NCBI GenBank assembly: GCA_965222105.1
Contig: CBDCTQ010000080.1
Span: 62,001 to 126,000, forward strand
Reading direction: 5' to 3'
Length of the DNA: 64,000 nucleotides
Source: CALGLS01 sp965222105
GTDB lineage: Bacteria > Bacteroidota > Bacteroidia > Chitinophagales > Saprospiraceae
Shown: positions 43,717 to 52,209 of the stretch, piece by piece
Layout of the letters: every line of letters begins with the position of its first letter
How positions within the stretch are numbered: position 1 is the stretch's first letter
Notes under the pieces: model-generated
What the model saw: the letters and a program-made list of their open reading frames with translations, nothing else
What the model was told of the DNA's origin: nothing
Databases searched by the model: none
Translations under genes and position numbers: made by a program

Positions 43717-46700
43717 ATGTATCCCCTGCCTGGCCCCTTTCCTACAAATGCAATACTCCTTGTATTATTAGTTTGGATCTATCCCAGATTCGGAATCACT
43801 CAACCGCTCCCCCTTTCTAGTTATAAAGACGGGGAAATTTATACTTTTTCTTCCGACAATCAGTTTTGGCCAAGTGTTCAGGACAGTTTGGGGTTCATTT
43901 GGGGTTACAATAAAAACCTGGATTTAATCAAGTTTGATGGAACAGACATCACCGTTTTTGAAAATGACCCATTAGATTCAAACAGTATTCAACCAACATT
44001 TAGGTTTCCTCCAAAAATTTATGCTACGGAAGGTCGTGAACTTTGGATTAAACAGCATCAAGGCATTGATCGGCTAGATATTGGTACCAACCAATTCCAG
44101 TCTTACAATGAGGTACTCAACCGATTTGATGGAATCGGACCAAATATTTACCATTCTTTCTTAATAGACAGTAGAGGGAATAAGTATATAGGAGCTTCAA
44201 GAGGTGTGTTTGTGATACTTAACGGCAGTGATACAGTTAATCACTTTAAGGGTACTCAACATGTTTTTCAGTTATTTGAAGATCAATATCGCAATATATG
44301 GGCACTTAATGGTTCTCCGGGCTATTCAGGAGATTTTTTATTCAAACTTGATGTTGATAGTCTTAAAACGGACCAATACGTCAAAATGCCTCAATACAGG
44401 GAGAACCTACCCGATTGGTATTTTTTATTATATGGCCAAGCAGTATATATTCCCGAACTCAAAAACAGTCAATTGCTTCTTAATTCGGGACGCATTTTTC
44501 AGTTCAATATTATCGATGAAGAACTAAGCCTTATTAATAAAGGATTGCAGGAAAATGAATTGGTTTATTCAATATTTAAACATGAGGGAACCATTGCGAT
44601 AGGTACCAACAAAAGCAGGGTGCTTTTGTACGACCCGAAAAAGGAAGCCTTTTCGCCATTTATTGACTTGGGAGATGAATCGGAAAATCAAAAAATATGG
44701 TACATGTTTATCAGCAATGAGGGAATTTTTTGGATTGTTGGAGAAAAAAAAACCTATCAGGTCTTACCACGGCATCAACGCTTCAAACTGGCGCCATACC
44801 CCGACGATATAATTAAAACCGCCGCAACAGCAGGTAACCATAGGTTAGTGGGATTGAAGGGGGATGTTTTTTTTAATACTAAGAAAGGGCTAATACCCGT
44901 ATTAGATCAGAATAATACTAAGCCCATCCAGCTTGACTTTGGCATAAGTGATTTTGCATTGCCCGACACAAGTCGGATGAGCAAAAAACATCCTATTTCT
45001 CTCTCTAAGCTTTATGCCATCAGTGGTTTACTATTCAAAGAAAACAAACACAACAACACCTTGTCGTTGGTACTATATCAATACCCCTACGCAACGAAGT
45101 ACTTTCAATTTGACACATTGGGGCAAAGAACAGACTACTATTATTGTGACCAAACCAACAAAAATTGCGCATCGGAGCACGTAATGTCAATAGATATAGA
45201 CAAAGATGACAATTTATGGATCATGGGATGGCAAACCCTTGCAAGGTTTACCCGAAATGATCACTCCTTCATTAAGATGAGGTATTCAAAAAAAAATATC
45301 AATGGTCTGAAATTTAGATATATTACCTCCGGGTTAGTGGACCAGGACCAACAATTATGGGTCGGATATTCGAAAACAGGCATCAGCAGGTATAACCCCT
45401 TTACCCAAACATTTAAACATTATGAATTTGAAAAAGAATCTCCCAACAGTCTGATCTCCAATCGTTGGGTGAAGGATTTTTGTGAAGACTCAAATAACCA
45501 TGTATGGGTTGCTTCACATGGAGGTCTAAGTAAATGGAGCAAAAAACTTGATCATTTTACTAGATACAACAAATCAAATCTCCTCCCCAGCAATAGTCCC
45601 TTGCTGTTGCGAGAAGACAAAAATGGCACTTTATGGGTTGTATTTGAACATACAATTGCCTATTATGATTCAGCCAAGGATGTCTTCCACTCTTTCGAAG
45701 AAAAAGATGGTTATGTACCTGATAAGTACAGCCATATCCTTGTGGATGATAGTAATAATCTGTTCCTGCAATCAGACAAACATACCTTAATAATCAACGC
45801 AAATTTACTTAAAAAAGATGAACGTGTTCCTGCTCTTTTTCTCAAAGATTTTATATTATACAAAGAGCAATCAATCCACAAACTTAATAGAGAACCAGAC
45901 CAGCCTATATACCATACTACCTTGCCTTTTAATCAAAATGATTTTACCATTCGGTACAACACGCCAGAGTATTTATTTCCTCAAAATACTACTTTCAAAT
46001 ACCAAATGGAAGGATATGCTGATAATGAATGGAGAAACAATGGCTTAAAAAGAGAAGTTACGTTTACAAATCTTGACCACGGCCAATACCTTTTTCGGCT
46101 AAAATGCATAAACAGACATGGCCTCGAGAATCAAACGCCATTAATCATCAGCATTAATATACTCCCTCCCTGGTATCTAACCTGGTGGGCTATCGCACTT
46201 TGGACGACCCTATCTCTACTAGTACTCATTTCTGCGTATCGCTACCAACTCAACCGCCAATTAGCCGCTGCTGAAACTACGCGCCTAAAGGAACTCAATA
46301 TCGTAAAATCGCGCTTTTATAACAACATTACGCACGAATTCCGTACCCCACTCACCATTATCATCGGCATGGCCGACCAAATAAAAAGCGATTCCGCACT
46401 ATGGTTACAAGAAGGTGTTCAACTTATCAAACGCAATAGTAACCAACTACTATACTTGGTCAACCAGCTCCTCGATTTATCTAAACTCGAAGCGGGAAGC
46501 ATGCCTTTACATTACGTACACGAAAATATTATCCCTTTCGTAAATTATATTCAAGAAGCCTTTCATTCATTTGCCGACACTAAGGATATACGTCTCCATT
46601 TTTTAACTAATCAAAAGGAGCTTTATATGGATTACGACCCCGATAAAATGCAAAACATTGTTTCTAATTTATTGACAAATGCCATCAAGTTCACACCAGC

Positions 46701-47850
46701 TGGAAATGATGTATATTTAACCATTGAAAAAAGAAATACAGATCAGTTAACAATAATTGTCCGTGATACCGGAATAGGAATCAAAAAAGAAGAACTTCCA
46801 TTCATTTTTGACCGTTTTTATCAGGCAGATACTTCTAACACACGTAGAAGCGAGGGTACCGGCATTGGTTTGTCAATTTGCAAAGAATTTGTAAAATTAA
46901 TGGGAGGAAAAATTAGTGTAGAAAGCGAAATAAATAAAGGCACAACATTTTTTCTCGAATTTCCCATCACTCATCGTTTCAAGAACAAGGCTCAACTTAA
47001 TCAGCCCAAATCTTCCGATTTGATATCTAACACAATTCTTACAACCAAAAAATCTTCAACCAAAGATCATACTATTAACCAAAAACGACACTTGATCCTA
47101 TTAGTGGAAGACAATCAGGATGTAATCCTTTATTTGTCCAGTATTTTATCCATAAACTATACTATTATATCAGCCAAAAATGGTCAGGAGGGGATAGGTC
47201 TGGCAATCGAAAATGTCCCCGACCTCATTGTAAGTGATATCATGATGCCCGTTAAAGACGGTTTTGAGCTATGTCAAACATTAAAGCAAGACGTAAGAAC
47301 CAGTCATATTCCGATTATATTGCTTACTGCCAAAGCGGATCAATCAGATCGACTTGAGGGTTTGACATATGGAGCTGATGCTTACTTGTTGAAACCCTTT
47401 CACAAAGAAGAGCTACTGATAAGAATTGAAAAACTTATTGACCTTAGGACTCAACTGCAAAAACGTTTTGAAAAGACTACCGATCATAAAAATATCATTT
47501 CTGCTTACAAAAACACACCAGATCAGTCTTTCCTAATCAATTTGGTGAACATAGTCGAAGAAAATTTGTCGAAAGATAACTTTGGTTCGCCTGAGTTGTG
47601 TAGGCAAGTTGGATTGAGCCGATCACAGGTATTTCGCAAACTAAAAGCAATTACCGGAAAATCGGGCACTCAATTTATAAGAAGTATTCGGCTTGAAAAA
47701 GCAAAAGAACTATTGGCAACCACCGACCTTAACGTTTCACAAGTATGTTATGCTGTTGGATTCAGTAATCCAGCTTATTTTTCAAGAGTTTTTCAAAAAG
47801 AATTTGGCATGTCCCCCTCTGAATTTCGATCTATGAAGTCAAAGAATTAA
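43717..47850 (+). CDS. Hybrid two-component system regulator (HTCS)
   Basis: 1377 residues, all parts in one chain. An N-terminal signal/anchor helix is followed by a periplasmic double beta-propeller of Reg_prop-type repeats (~40-750; for example DSLGFIWGYNKN, DKDDNLWIMGW, DSNNHVWVASHGGLSKW), a Y_Y_Y domain (~760-815), a membrane helix (~818-843), HisKA with phospho-His in NNITHEFRTPL (~871), HATPase_c (DTGIGIKKEELPFIFDRFYQ, EGTGIGLSI), a receiver domain (LVEDNQDV; phospho-Asp in VSDIMMPVKDG ~1173) and a C-terminal AraC HTH (~1280-1377). Such regulators sense oligosaccharides in the periplasm and control glycan-utilisation genes. No SusC/SusD pair is nearby, so its target is unclear; the PL8 lyase lies 32 kb away. 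Confidence 0.95.
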   Translation: MYPLPGPFPTNAILLVLLVWIYPRFGITQPLPLSSYKDGEIYTFSSDNQFWPSVQDSLGFIWGYNKNLDLIKFDGTDITVFENDPLDSNSIQPTFRFPPKIYATEGRELWIKQHQGIDRLDIGTNQFQSYNEVLNRFDGIGPNIYHSFLIDSRGNKYIGASRGVFVILNGSDTVNHFKGTQHVFQLFEDQYRNIWALNGSPGYSGDFLFKLDVDSLKTDQYVKMPQYRENLPDWYFLLYGQAVYIPELKNSQLLLNSGRIFQFNIIDEELSLINKGLQENELVYSIFKHEGTIAIGTNKSRVLLYDPKKEAFSPFIDLGDESENQKIWYMFISNEGIFWIVGEKKTYQVLPRHQRFKLAPYPDDIIKTAATAGNHRLVGLKGDVFFNTKKGLIPVLDQNNTKPIQLDFGISDFALPDTSRMSKKHPISLSKLYAISGLLFKENKHNNTLSLVLYQYPYATKYFQFDTLGQRTDYYYCDQTNKNCASEHVMSIDIDKDDNLWIMGWQTLARFTRNDHSFIKMRYSKKNINGLKFRYITSGLVDQDQQLWVGYSKTGISRYNPFTQTFKHYEFEKESPNSLISNRWVKDFCEDSNNHVWVASHGGLSKWSKKLDHFTRYNKSNLLPSNSPLLLREDKNGTLWVVFEHTIAYYDSAKDVFHSFEEKDGYVPDKYSHILVDDSNNLFLQSDKHTLIINANLLKKDERVPALFLKDFILYKEQSIHKLNREPDQPIYHTTLPFNQNDFTIRYNTPEYLFPQNTTFKYQMEGYADNEWRNNGLKREVTFTNLDHGQYLFRLKCINRHGLENQTPLIISINILPPWYLTWWAIALWTTLSLLVLISAYRYQLNRQLAAAETTRLKELNIVKSRFYNNITHEFRTPLTIIIGMADQIKSDSALWLQEGVQLIKRNSNQLLYLVNQLLDLSKLEAGSMPLHYVHENIIPFVNYIQEAFHSFADTKDIRLHFLTNQKELYMDYDPDKMQNIVSNLLTNAIKFTPAGNDVYLTIEKRNTDQLTIIVRDTGIGIKKEELPFIFDRFYQADTSNTRRSEGTGIGLSICKEFVKLMGGKISVESEINKGTTFFLEFPITHRFKNKAQLNQPKSSDLISNTILTTKKSSTKDHTINQKRHLILLVEDNQDVILYLSSILSINYTIISAKNGQEGIGLAIENVPDLIVSDIMMPVKDGFELCQTLKQDVRTSHIPIILLTAKADQSDRLEGLTYGADAYLLKPFHKEELLIRIEKLIDLRTQLQKRFEKTTDHKNIISAYKNTPDQSFLINLVNIVEENLSKDNFGSPELCRQVGLSRSQVFRKLKAITGKSGTQFIRSIRLEKAKELLATTDLNVSQVCYAVGFSNPAYFSRVFQKEFGMSPSEFRSMKSKN

Positions 47851-47859
47851 TTTTTTACC

Positions 47860-47966
47860 TTCTTTGACAAATTTCGTGGTCGGAGGAAAAGAAATTCAAA
47901 AATGACAAAAGAGAGTGTTGATTTTCTTTTCCTCTGACTGGTTAAATCACGGGATTTGTCAAAGAA
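47860..47966. repeat. Long inverted repeat downstream of the HTCS gene
   Basis: TTCTTTGACAAAT (47860-47872) pairs with ATTTGTCAAAGAA (47954-47966), and inside them TCGGAGGAAAAGAAA (47880-47894) pairs with TTTCTTTTCCTCTGA (47923-47937) with one mismatch. TTTTTTACC to the left and CCATTTTTTAC to the right flank it. It can fold into one ~107-nt hairpin. It may be a large terminator or a small palindromic element, unrelated in sequence to copies A-C. Confidence 0.7.
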
Positions 47967-48083
47967 CCATTTTTTACTTCATACAATTCATGTTTGTAAC
48001 AATACCTGACCAAAAAATTGATCGCCCCGATATGATGTGCCCGATAAGGCGAGAAGCGCAGCCCCTGTAAGCGGGTTGGCCGG

Positions 48084-49052
48084 CTACAATACTTCATAGC
48101 CAATGTGAAACAACGCATCTCCCTGACTGACTACCGGCGCATTATTGTGGCCGATGATATAGCCTGCACGGGAAGCCTTCACCACCACTTCTGACTCGCC
48201 ATATGGGTCGCGGATCAACCCAAGCGGTTCCCCAACACTGACCTTACAACCCGACTCCTGCGTCCACTCAAATATGCCGGAGCGGTCGGCTCGCACCCAG
48301 GTGGTTTTGTTGAAGGTGATGGGGTCGCTTACCGGTGGGGGGGCAGAGGGGAGCATGCCTTCTTTGTGCAACACCCGCCGGATGCCCGCCAGGGCACGTT
48401 CGATGGAAAACCCATCCCACCGGAGCGATTCGCCACCCTCAAATACGACGATCGGCTTTTTCATGCTGCGAGCTTGCTTGCGCAGGGTGTTGACGGTGTT
48501 TTTTTTGCGAATGAGGTAGGGAGCGGCAAAGGCACGAGCGATGACTTCGGCACGGTCATCGCCGGTGGTGTAGCGCACCTGGGGGTAGTTGTAGCGGCTG
48601 CTACCACCGGTGTGGAAGTCGAGGCCGAAATCGACCAACGGCAGTATTTTTTTGGTGACAGTGTAGGCCACCCGGCTGGCAAGCGATCCCATGGAGTTGC
48701 CGGGAAAACTGCGGTTGACGTCTTTGCCCTCCGAAGCATCTCGCGAAAAGTTGATGAAGCCGTACACATTCAGCAGCGGAACAGCAATGACAGTGCCACA
48801 CTGCAAGTCATCAAACATTTTCCCAACAATGGTTCTACGAACGATCTCCACCCCGTTGATCTCGTCGCCATGCACCCCGCCCATCACCAGCACTACCGGC
48901 CCCGGCTTGGTGCTGCGGTATACGAGTACCCGCAGGGAGATGACCGTACCCGAAGGCAGCCGGGCTACATTGAGACGAATGACCTCTCGCTGGCCGGGCT
49001 CAATGACCTTTCCGTTGATCTCGAATTTTTTCTTTTTTGTTTTTTTTGACAT
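48084..49052 (-). CDS. Succinylglutamate desuccinylase/aspartoacylase-type metallohydrolase
   Basis: 322 residues from the ATG at 49052 (MSKKTKKKKFE). A longer frame to 49097 would start inside a tandem repeat, so the internal ATG is preferred. M14-like zinc peptidase fold: GGVHGDEINGVE (His and Glu ligands, ~60-67), DVNRSFPG (substrate-binding Arg), DFHTGG (third zinc ligand His, ~147). A lipoyl-like C-terminal domain (~240-320; VVKASRAGYIIGHNNAPVVS) follows as in the COG3608 proteins. It probably hydrolyses an N-acyl amino acid or a related amide; the substrate is not evident. The neighbours give no pathway context. Confidence 0.88.
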   Translation of the reverse strand: MSKKTKKKKFEINGKVIEPGQREVIRLNVARLPSGTVISLRVLVYRSTKPGPVVLVMGGVHGDEINGVEIVRRTIVGKMFDDLQCGTVIAVPLLNVYGFINFSRDASEGKDVNRSFPGNSMGSLASRVAYTVTKKILPLVDFGLDFHTGGSSRYNYPQVRYTTGDDRAEVIARAFAAPYLIRKKNTVNTLRKQARSMKKPIVVFEGGESLRWDGFSIERALAGIRRVLHKEGMLPSAPPPVSDPITFNKTTWVRADRSGIFEWTQESGCKVSVGEPLGLIRDPYGESEVVVKASRAGYIIGHNNAPVVSQGDALFHIGYEVL

Positions 49053-49073
49053 TTTGGTGGATGATTTTTGGTG

Positions 49074-49197
49074 GACGGTACACGGTTTACGGTACACGGT
49101 TTACGGTACACGGTTTATGGTACACGGTTTACGGTACACGGTTTACGGTACACGGTACACGGTACACGGTTTACGGTACACGGTAGACGGTTTACGG
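49074..49197. repeat. 14-bp tandem repeats upstream of the metallohydrolase gene
   Basis: About nine units of ACGGTACACGGTTT with occasional shortened copies (ACGGTACACGGTACACGG). Open frames across it are artefacts of the repeat. It lies within 22 bp of the start codon of the minus-strand gene, so it contributes its upstream region. Confidence 0.9.
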
Positions 49198-49465
49198 CGT
49201 GCTCTGAAGGGGAAGTGCAGCGAAGTCCTTTAGGGGTAATGGTACTCGGTACTCGGTGTGCCAAGAAGGCGGAGTAGAAATGCGCAATCCTCTTCCCTAG
49301 TATATACCAGCATCACTTCAACTTTTCGCCTTCAAAGGTAAGTCGCTTCTGGCAGGTGAGCCAAAAAAAATTGGGGCAATTTTGCGTCAAAGTAAAGCTC
49401 AAAAAGACCAATTGGCTGCTTTCGCGAAAAATGTTGAAAAATAACAGCTATTTTCCTGCAGGCAT

Positions 49466-50059
49466 TCACCCCTTCAATTCGTTCCAGGTTTTGTACAGAA
49501 CCTCTTGAGCTGGCCGGTCAGGGGGGATTTCCCGCAAGGGCTCGCAGGGTTTCCAATGCTGGTGGCATTCGGCGGGAAGGGACTGGTAGAGCTGGGTGCC
49601 TTTCGTTTTCCAGTCGAGCATTTTGTCACTTACCTTTCGTATGATCTTGCCAGGGTTTCCAACAACGAGGCTACGCGGTGGGATCTTGCTTTCCGCTTTC
49701 ACAAAACACAAGGCGCCGATGATCGACTCGTCGCCGATTTCGGTATGGTCCATAATGACGGCGTTCATCCCCACCAAACAGTTCTTGCCGATCTGGGCGC
49801 CGTGAATGATGGCACCATGTCCGATGTGGGCTCCTTCCTGTAGCACAACGGTAATGCCGGGAAACATATGAATGGTACAGTTTTCCTGCACATTGCATCC
49901 ATCTTTTATAACAATCCCCCCCCAATCGCCGCGGATGGCCGCCCCCGGGCCGATGTATACGTCTTTGCCTATGACGACATTTCCGGTAACGGCTGCCAGG
50001 GGATGAATGAACGCAGACTCATGAACAACGGGTTGAAATCCTTTAAACTCGTAAGTCAT
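49466..50059 (-). CDS. paaY: PaaY/CaiE-like hexapeptide-repeat (gamma-carbonic-anhydrase-type) protein
   Basis: 197 residues. A left-handed beta-helix of hexapeptide repeats (VIGKDVYIGPGAAIRGD ... NVQENCTIHMFPG ... HIGHGAIIHGAQIG) carries the His ligands of gamma-carbonic-anhydrase-like proteins (IHMF, HIGHG). The length and C-terminal helix (GTQLYQSLPAECHQHWKPCE) match PaaY, the thioesterase-type auxiliary protein of phenylacetate degradation, better than short YrdA-type proteins. A PaaJ-like thiolase lies 2.2 kb away, but unrelated genes intervene. The function is inferred by family. Confidence 0.72.
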   Translation of the reverse strand: MTYEFKGFQPVVHESAFIHPLAAVTGNVVIGKDVYIGPGAAIRGDWGGIVIKDGCNVQENCTIHMFPGITVVLQEGAHIGHGAIIHGAQIGKNCLVGMNAVIMDHTEIGDESIIGALCFVKAESKIPPRSLVVGNPGKIIRKVSDKMLDWKTKGTQLYQSLPAECHQHWKPCEPLREIPPDRPAQEVLYKTWNELKG

Positions 50060-50271
50060 TTTCGTTTTTCCTGCAAAGGTACAATTTACTATGGCTTAAT
50101 TCAGACGTCAGACAATTAACATCTTTTTAATTGCACTCAACACAACTTATGCAACTTTGAGATTGTTTAATCAACCTCTAACCCTACAAAGTCTCCTTTT
50201 TTGTATGCTTTTCCTTTTTTAATTACTCCTGAGCTTTGTTCAGGACGCAAAAAAAACCAAAACACCAAGCC

Positions 50272-50880
50272 ATGGGAAATCTACTTCAAAATTTTATTTC
50301 CAAACCCACTTTATTTTCCGTTTTATGTCTGCTCATCATCCTGATCGGCATTCCGCTAGCCTTGTATTGGTATACATTGGGCGCGCATGAAGAAAAGCTA
50401 GGCGCTGTCTATCTGTCTTTTTTGATTTTTATTTCGATCTGCATTCTCTTCCTGGACCGGATTTTTGTTTCTTTTATGACGCCGTTATCCCTTTCCATTG
50501 GAGAATTGGTATTGGGGCTTCTCCTGTTTTTTTTATTTTCATTCCTGACCCGAAAGATCGTTGTTGACCTACAAGATTATCCCCACAATTACTTTATGGT
50601 CGTTTTAAATGATGGTACTAAAGCCAATACGCCCTTACGGTATTCTTTTCCTTTCAATAAATCGGCACAACTCAATGGCAGGCATATCGTTCTGGAGCCT
50701 TCTATTCAAGATCGTTATTCCCTAAAGGTAAAACAAGACAAATATTGGGGTACACTTTCGAAAAGGGTAAGAGAACTGGATGGCGTTGAGGTCATCTTCC
50801 AAAATAATTTTCTGGAAAACTTCGACGACTCAAAGATAGACTCACTGATTAGAGCGGAACTCAACCCTCAGCCCCAGTAG
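50272..50880 (+). CDS. Small integral membrane protein of unknown function
   Basis: 202 residues from the ATG at 50272; a TTG twelve codons upstream is in frame but less likely. Three membrane helices (~12-32, 42-62, 68-92) are followed by a ~110-residue soluble domain (YPHNYFMVVLNDGTKANTPL ... SKRVRELDGVEVIFQNNFL). I do not recognise the family. A hydrophobic front with a soluble beta-rich tail suggests a membrane-bound sensor or envelope protein. It is flanked by convergent genes on the minus strand. Confidence 0.6.
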   Translation: MGNLLQNFISKPTLFSVLCLLIILIGIPLALYWYTLGAHEEKLGAVYLSFLIFISICILFLDRIFVSFMTPLSLSIGELVLGLLLFFLFSFLTRKIVVDLQDYPHNYFMVVLNDGTKANTPLRYSFPFNKSAQLNGRHIVLEPSIQDRYSLKVKQDKYWGTLSKRVRELDGVEVIFQNNFLENFDDSKIDSLIRAELNPQPQ

Positions 50881-50975
50881 AATAGCAAGAAAGAAGAAAG
50901 GCACCGCGTCGTTCCGACCCGATGCCTTTACATTTAAAATCAGTTATGTTACTTTGCTTCTTGTGCTATTATTAG

Positions 50976-51135
50976 TGGTTCAAGTGTAAATCCTTGACAA
51001 TTTATACTTGTTCTTTTTCGCCTACTCTGCGTTGGAGAACCGGGCTTCGTAGCTTAGGCTACGATCCCGAACCTCCGCCTTGATTAGACGAAAAATTACT
51101 ACGTCTAAATTACCAATTACCTGCGGCTTAAACCA
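50976..51135. repeat. Palindromic intergenic element, copy C
   Basis: A divergent copy of the element, 160 bp. Outer arms TGGTTCAAG and CTTAAACCA, inner arms TTTTTCGCCTACTC and GATTAGACGAAAAA, and central hairpin CGTAGC-TTAG-GCTACG (51048-51063). The hairpin stem differs from copies A/B at two positions on each side, and both changes keep pairing. The element ends one base before the stop codon of the Bax-inhibitor gene. Confidence 0.85.
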
Positions 51136-51927
51136 TCAGTCACTGCTCAGGAAAGAGAGCAGACGCAGTATTTCGAGGTAGAGCCAGATGAGGGTGAAAA
51201 GCAACCCCATCGCTGAAAACCATTCCATGTATTCGGGGGCGCCGTATTTTTCGCCTTTCTCGAAGGTGTCGAAATCGAGCAAGAGGTTGAGAGAAGCGAT
51301 GACGATGATTACAGCCGAAATACCAATACCGATCGGACCACCTGTGTGTAAAAATGGAATGCTAATACCCAATAAGGTCAACACCCAGCTGACAAGATAC
51401 AACAACATCACCGCTCCGACTGCCATAGATACTCCAGCACGAAATTTATCGGTCACCTTAACAACGCCAGCTTTATAGAGCGTAAGCATCATAAACAAGA
51501 TGCCCATTGTCAACGTAACGGCGTTGAAAACGATTCCGTTATAAGCCAATATATAGTAGGCCGTTATGGCACCGACCAATAGGCCTTCTACCACTGCAAA
51601 CAATGGGGCAAGGGTAGGTGCCCTAGCCGGATTCTTTGCAGTTATGTAATAGATGATGGCACCTCCTATAGCAACACCGAATGCTACTATGGGGTTGCTG
51701 AAAAAAACGCCCGGGAACATAAAGCCCACCGCTGCGCCCAGCAGCATGATGCCGAAGAGCATAAAGGTCTTATTGACGGCTCCGTTGACGGTCATCGTTT
51801 TGCCGACAGGCACATCCACCATCCCGTCGTCGAGGACGTGGTCGGCCTCCATCGGGCGGTTCATTTTGTACAACTCCTCCTTCATCATGGGGTTGTTGGA
51901 CTTGGAAAATCGATCTAATTTACTCAT
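51136..51927 (-). CDS. Bax inhibitor-1 / YccA family membrane protein
   Basis: 263 residues. A hydrophilic N-terminal stretch (~55 residues) precedes seven membrane helices with the BI-1 signature order: VNKTFMLFGIMLLGAAVGFM first, AFGVAIGGAIIYYITAK second, and the C-terminal YMEWFSAMGLLFTLIWLYLE with an acidic pair at the end. These are pH-sensitive Ca2+ leak channels or protease-modulating membrane proteins. The extra soluble N-terminus is larger than in YccA. Monocistronic; the upstream region is A/T-rich. Confidence 0.9.
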   Translation of the reverse strand: MSKLDRFSKSNNPMMKEELYKMNRPMEADHVLDDGMVDVPVGKTMTVNGAVNKTFMLFGIMLLGAAVGFMFPGVFFSNPIVAFGVAIGGAIIYYITAKNPARAPTLAPLFAVVEGLLVGAITAYYILAYNGIVFNAVTLTMGILFMMLTLYKAGVVKVTDKFRAGVSMAVGAVMLLYLVSWVLTLLGISIPFLHTGGPIGIGISAVIIVIASLNLLLDFDTFEKGEKYGAPEYMEWFSAMGLLFTLIWLYLEILRLLSFLSSD

Positions 51928-52209
51928 TGTTATAAACGGTTTTAATTTGGTGATTTACGTAGTTTGAATAGTTTACTGCTTCTACTAAATAACGTGTTTA
52001 ACCTTCAAATATAGGCAATTTTCAGCTAAACACACTGTTTCAACCGGTTTTATGACGGCATTGTTCTGTTTGGGTTACTTTTTTTCTACGAATGCAGGGT
52101 GGTTTTCGGTGAATAAGATTGATTGGGGGAGCTGGCTTTGGCTTCGCTCATCCAGGCGGCAGCCCGCTGATTGATCGCAGTCGAAATCAATGGGAGGGAG
52201 GTAGAATAT

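Noticed and set aside
49068..49277. Frames with TVHGLRYTVYGTR-type repeats
   Set aside because: They are produced by the 14-bp tandem array and shift frame with each unit.
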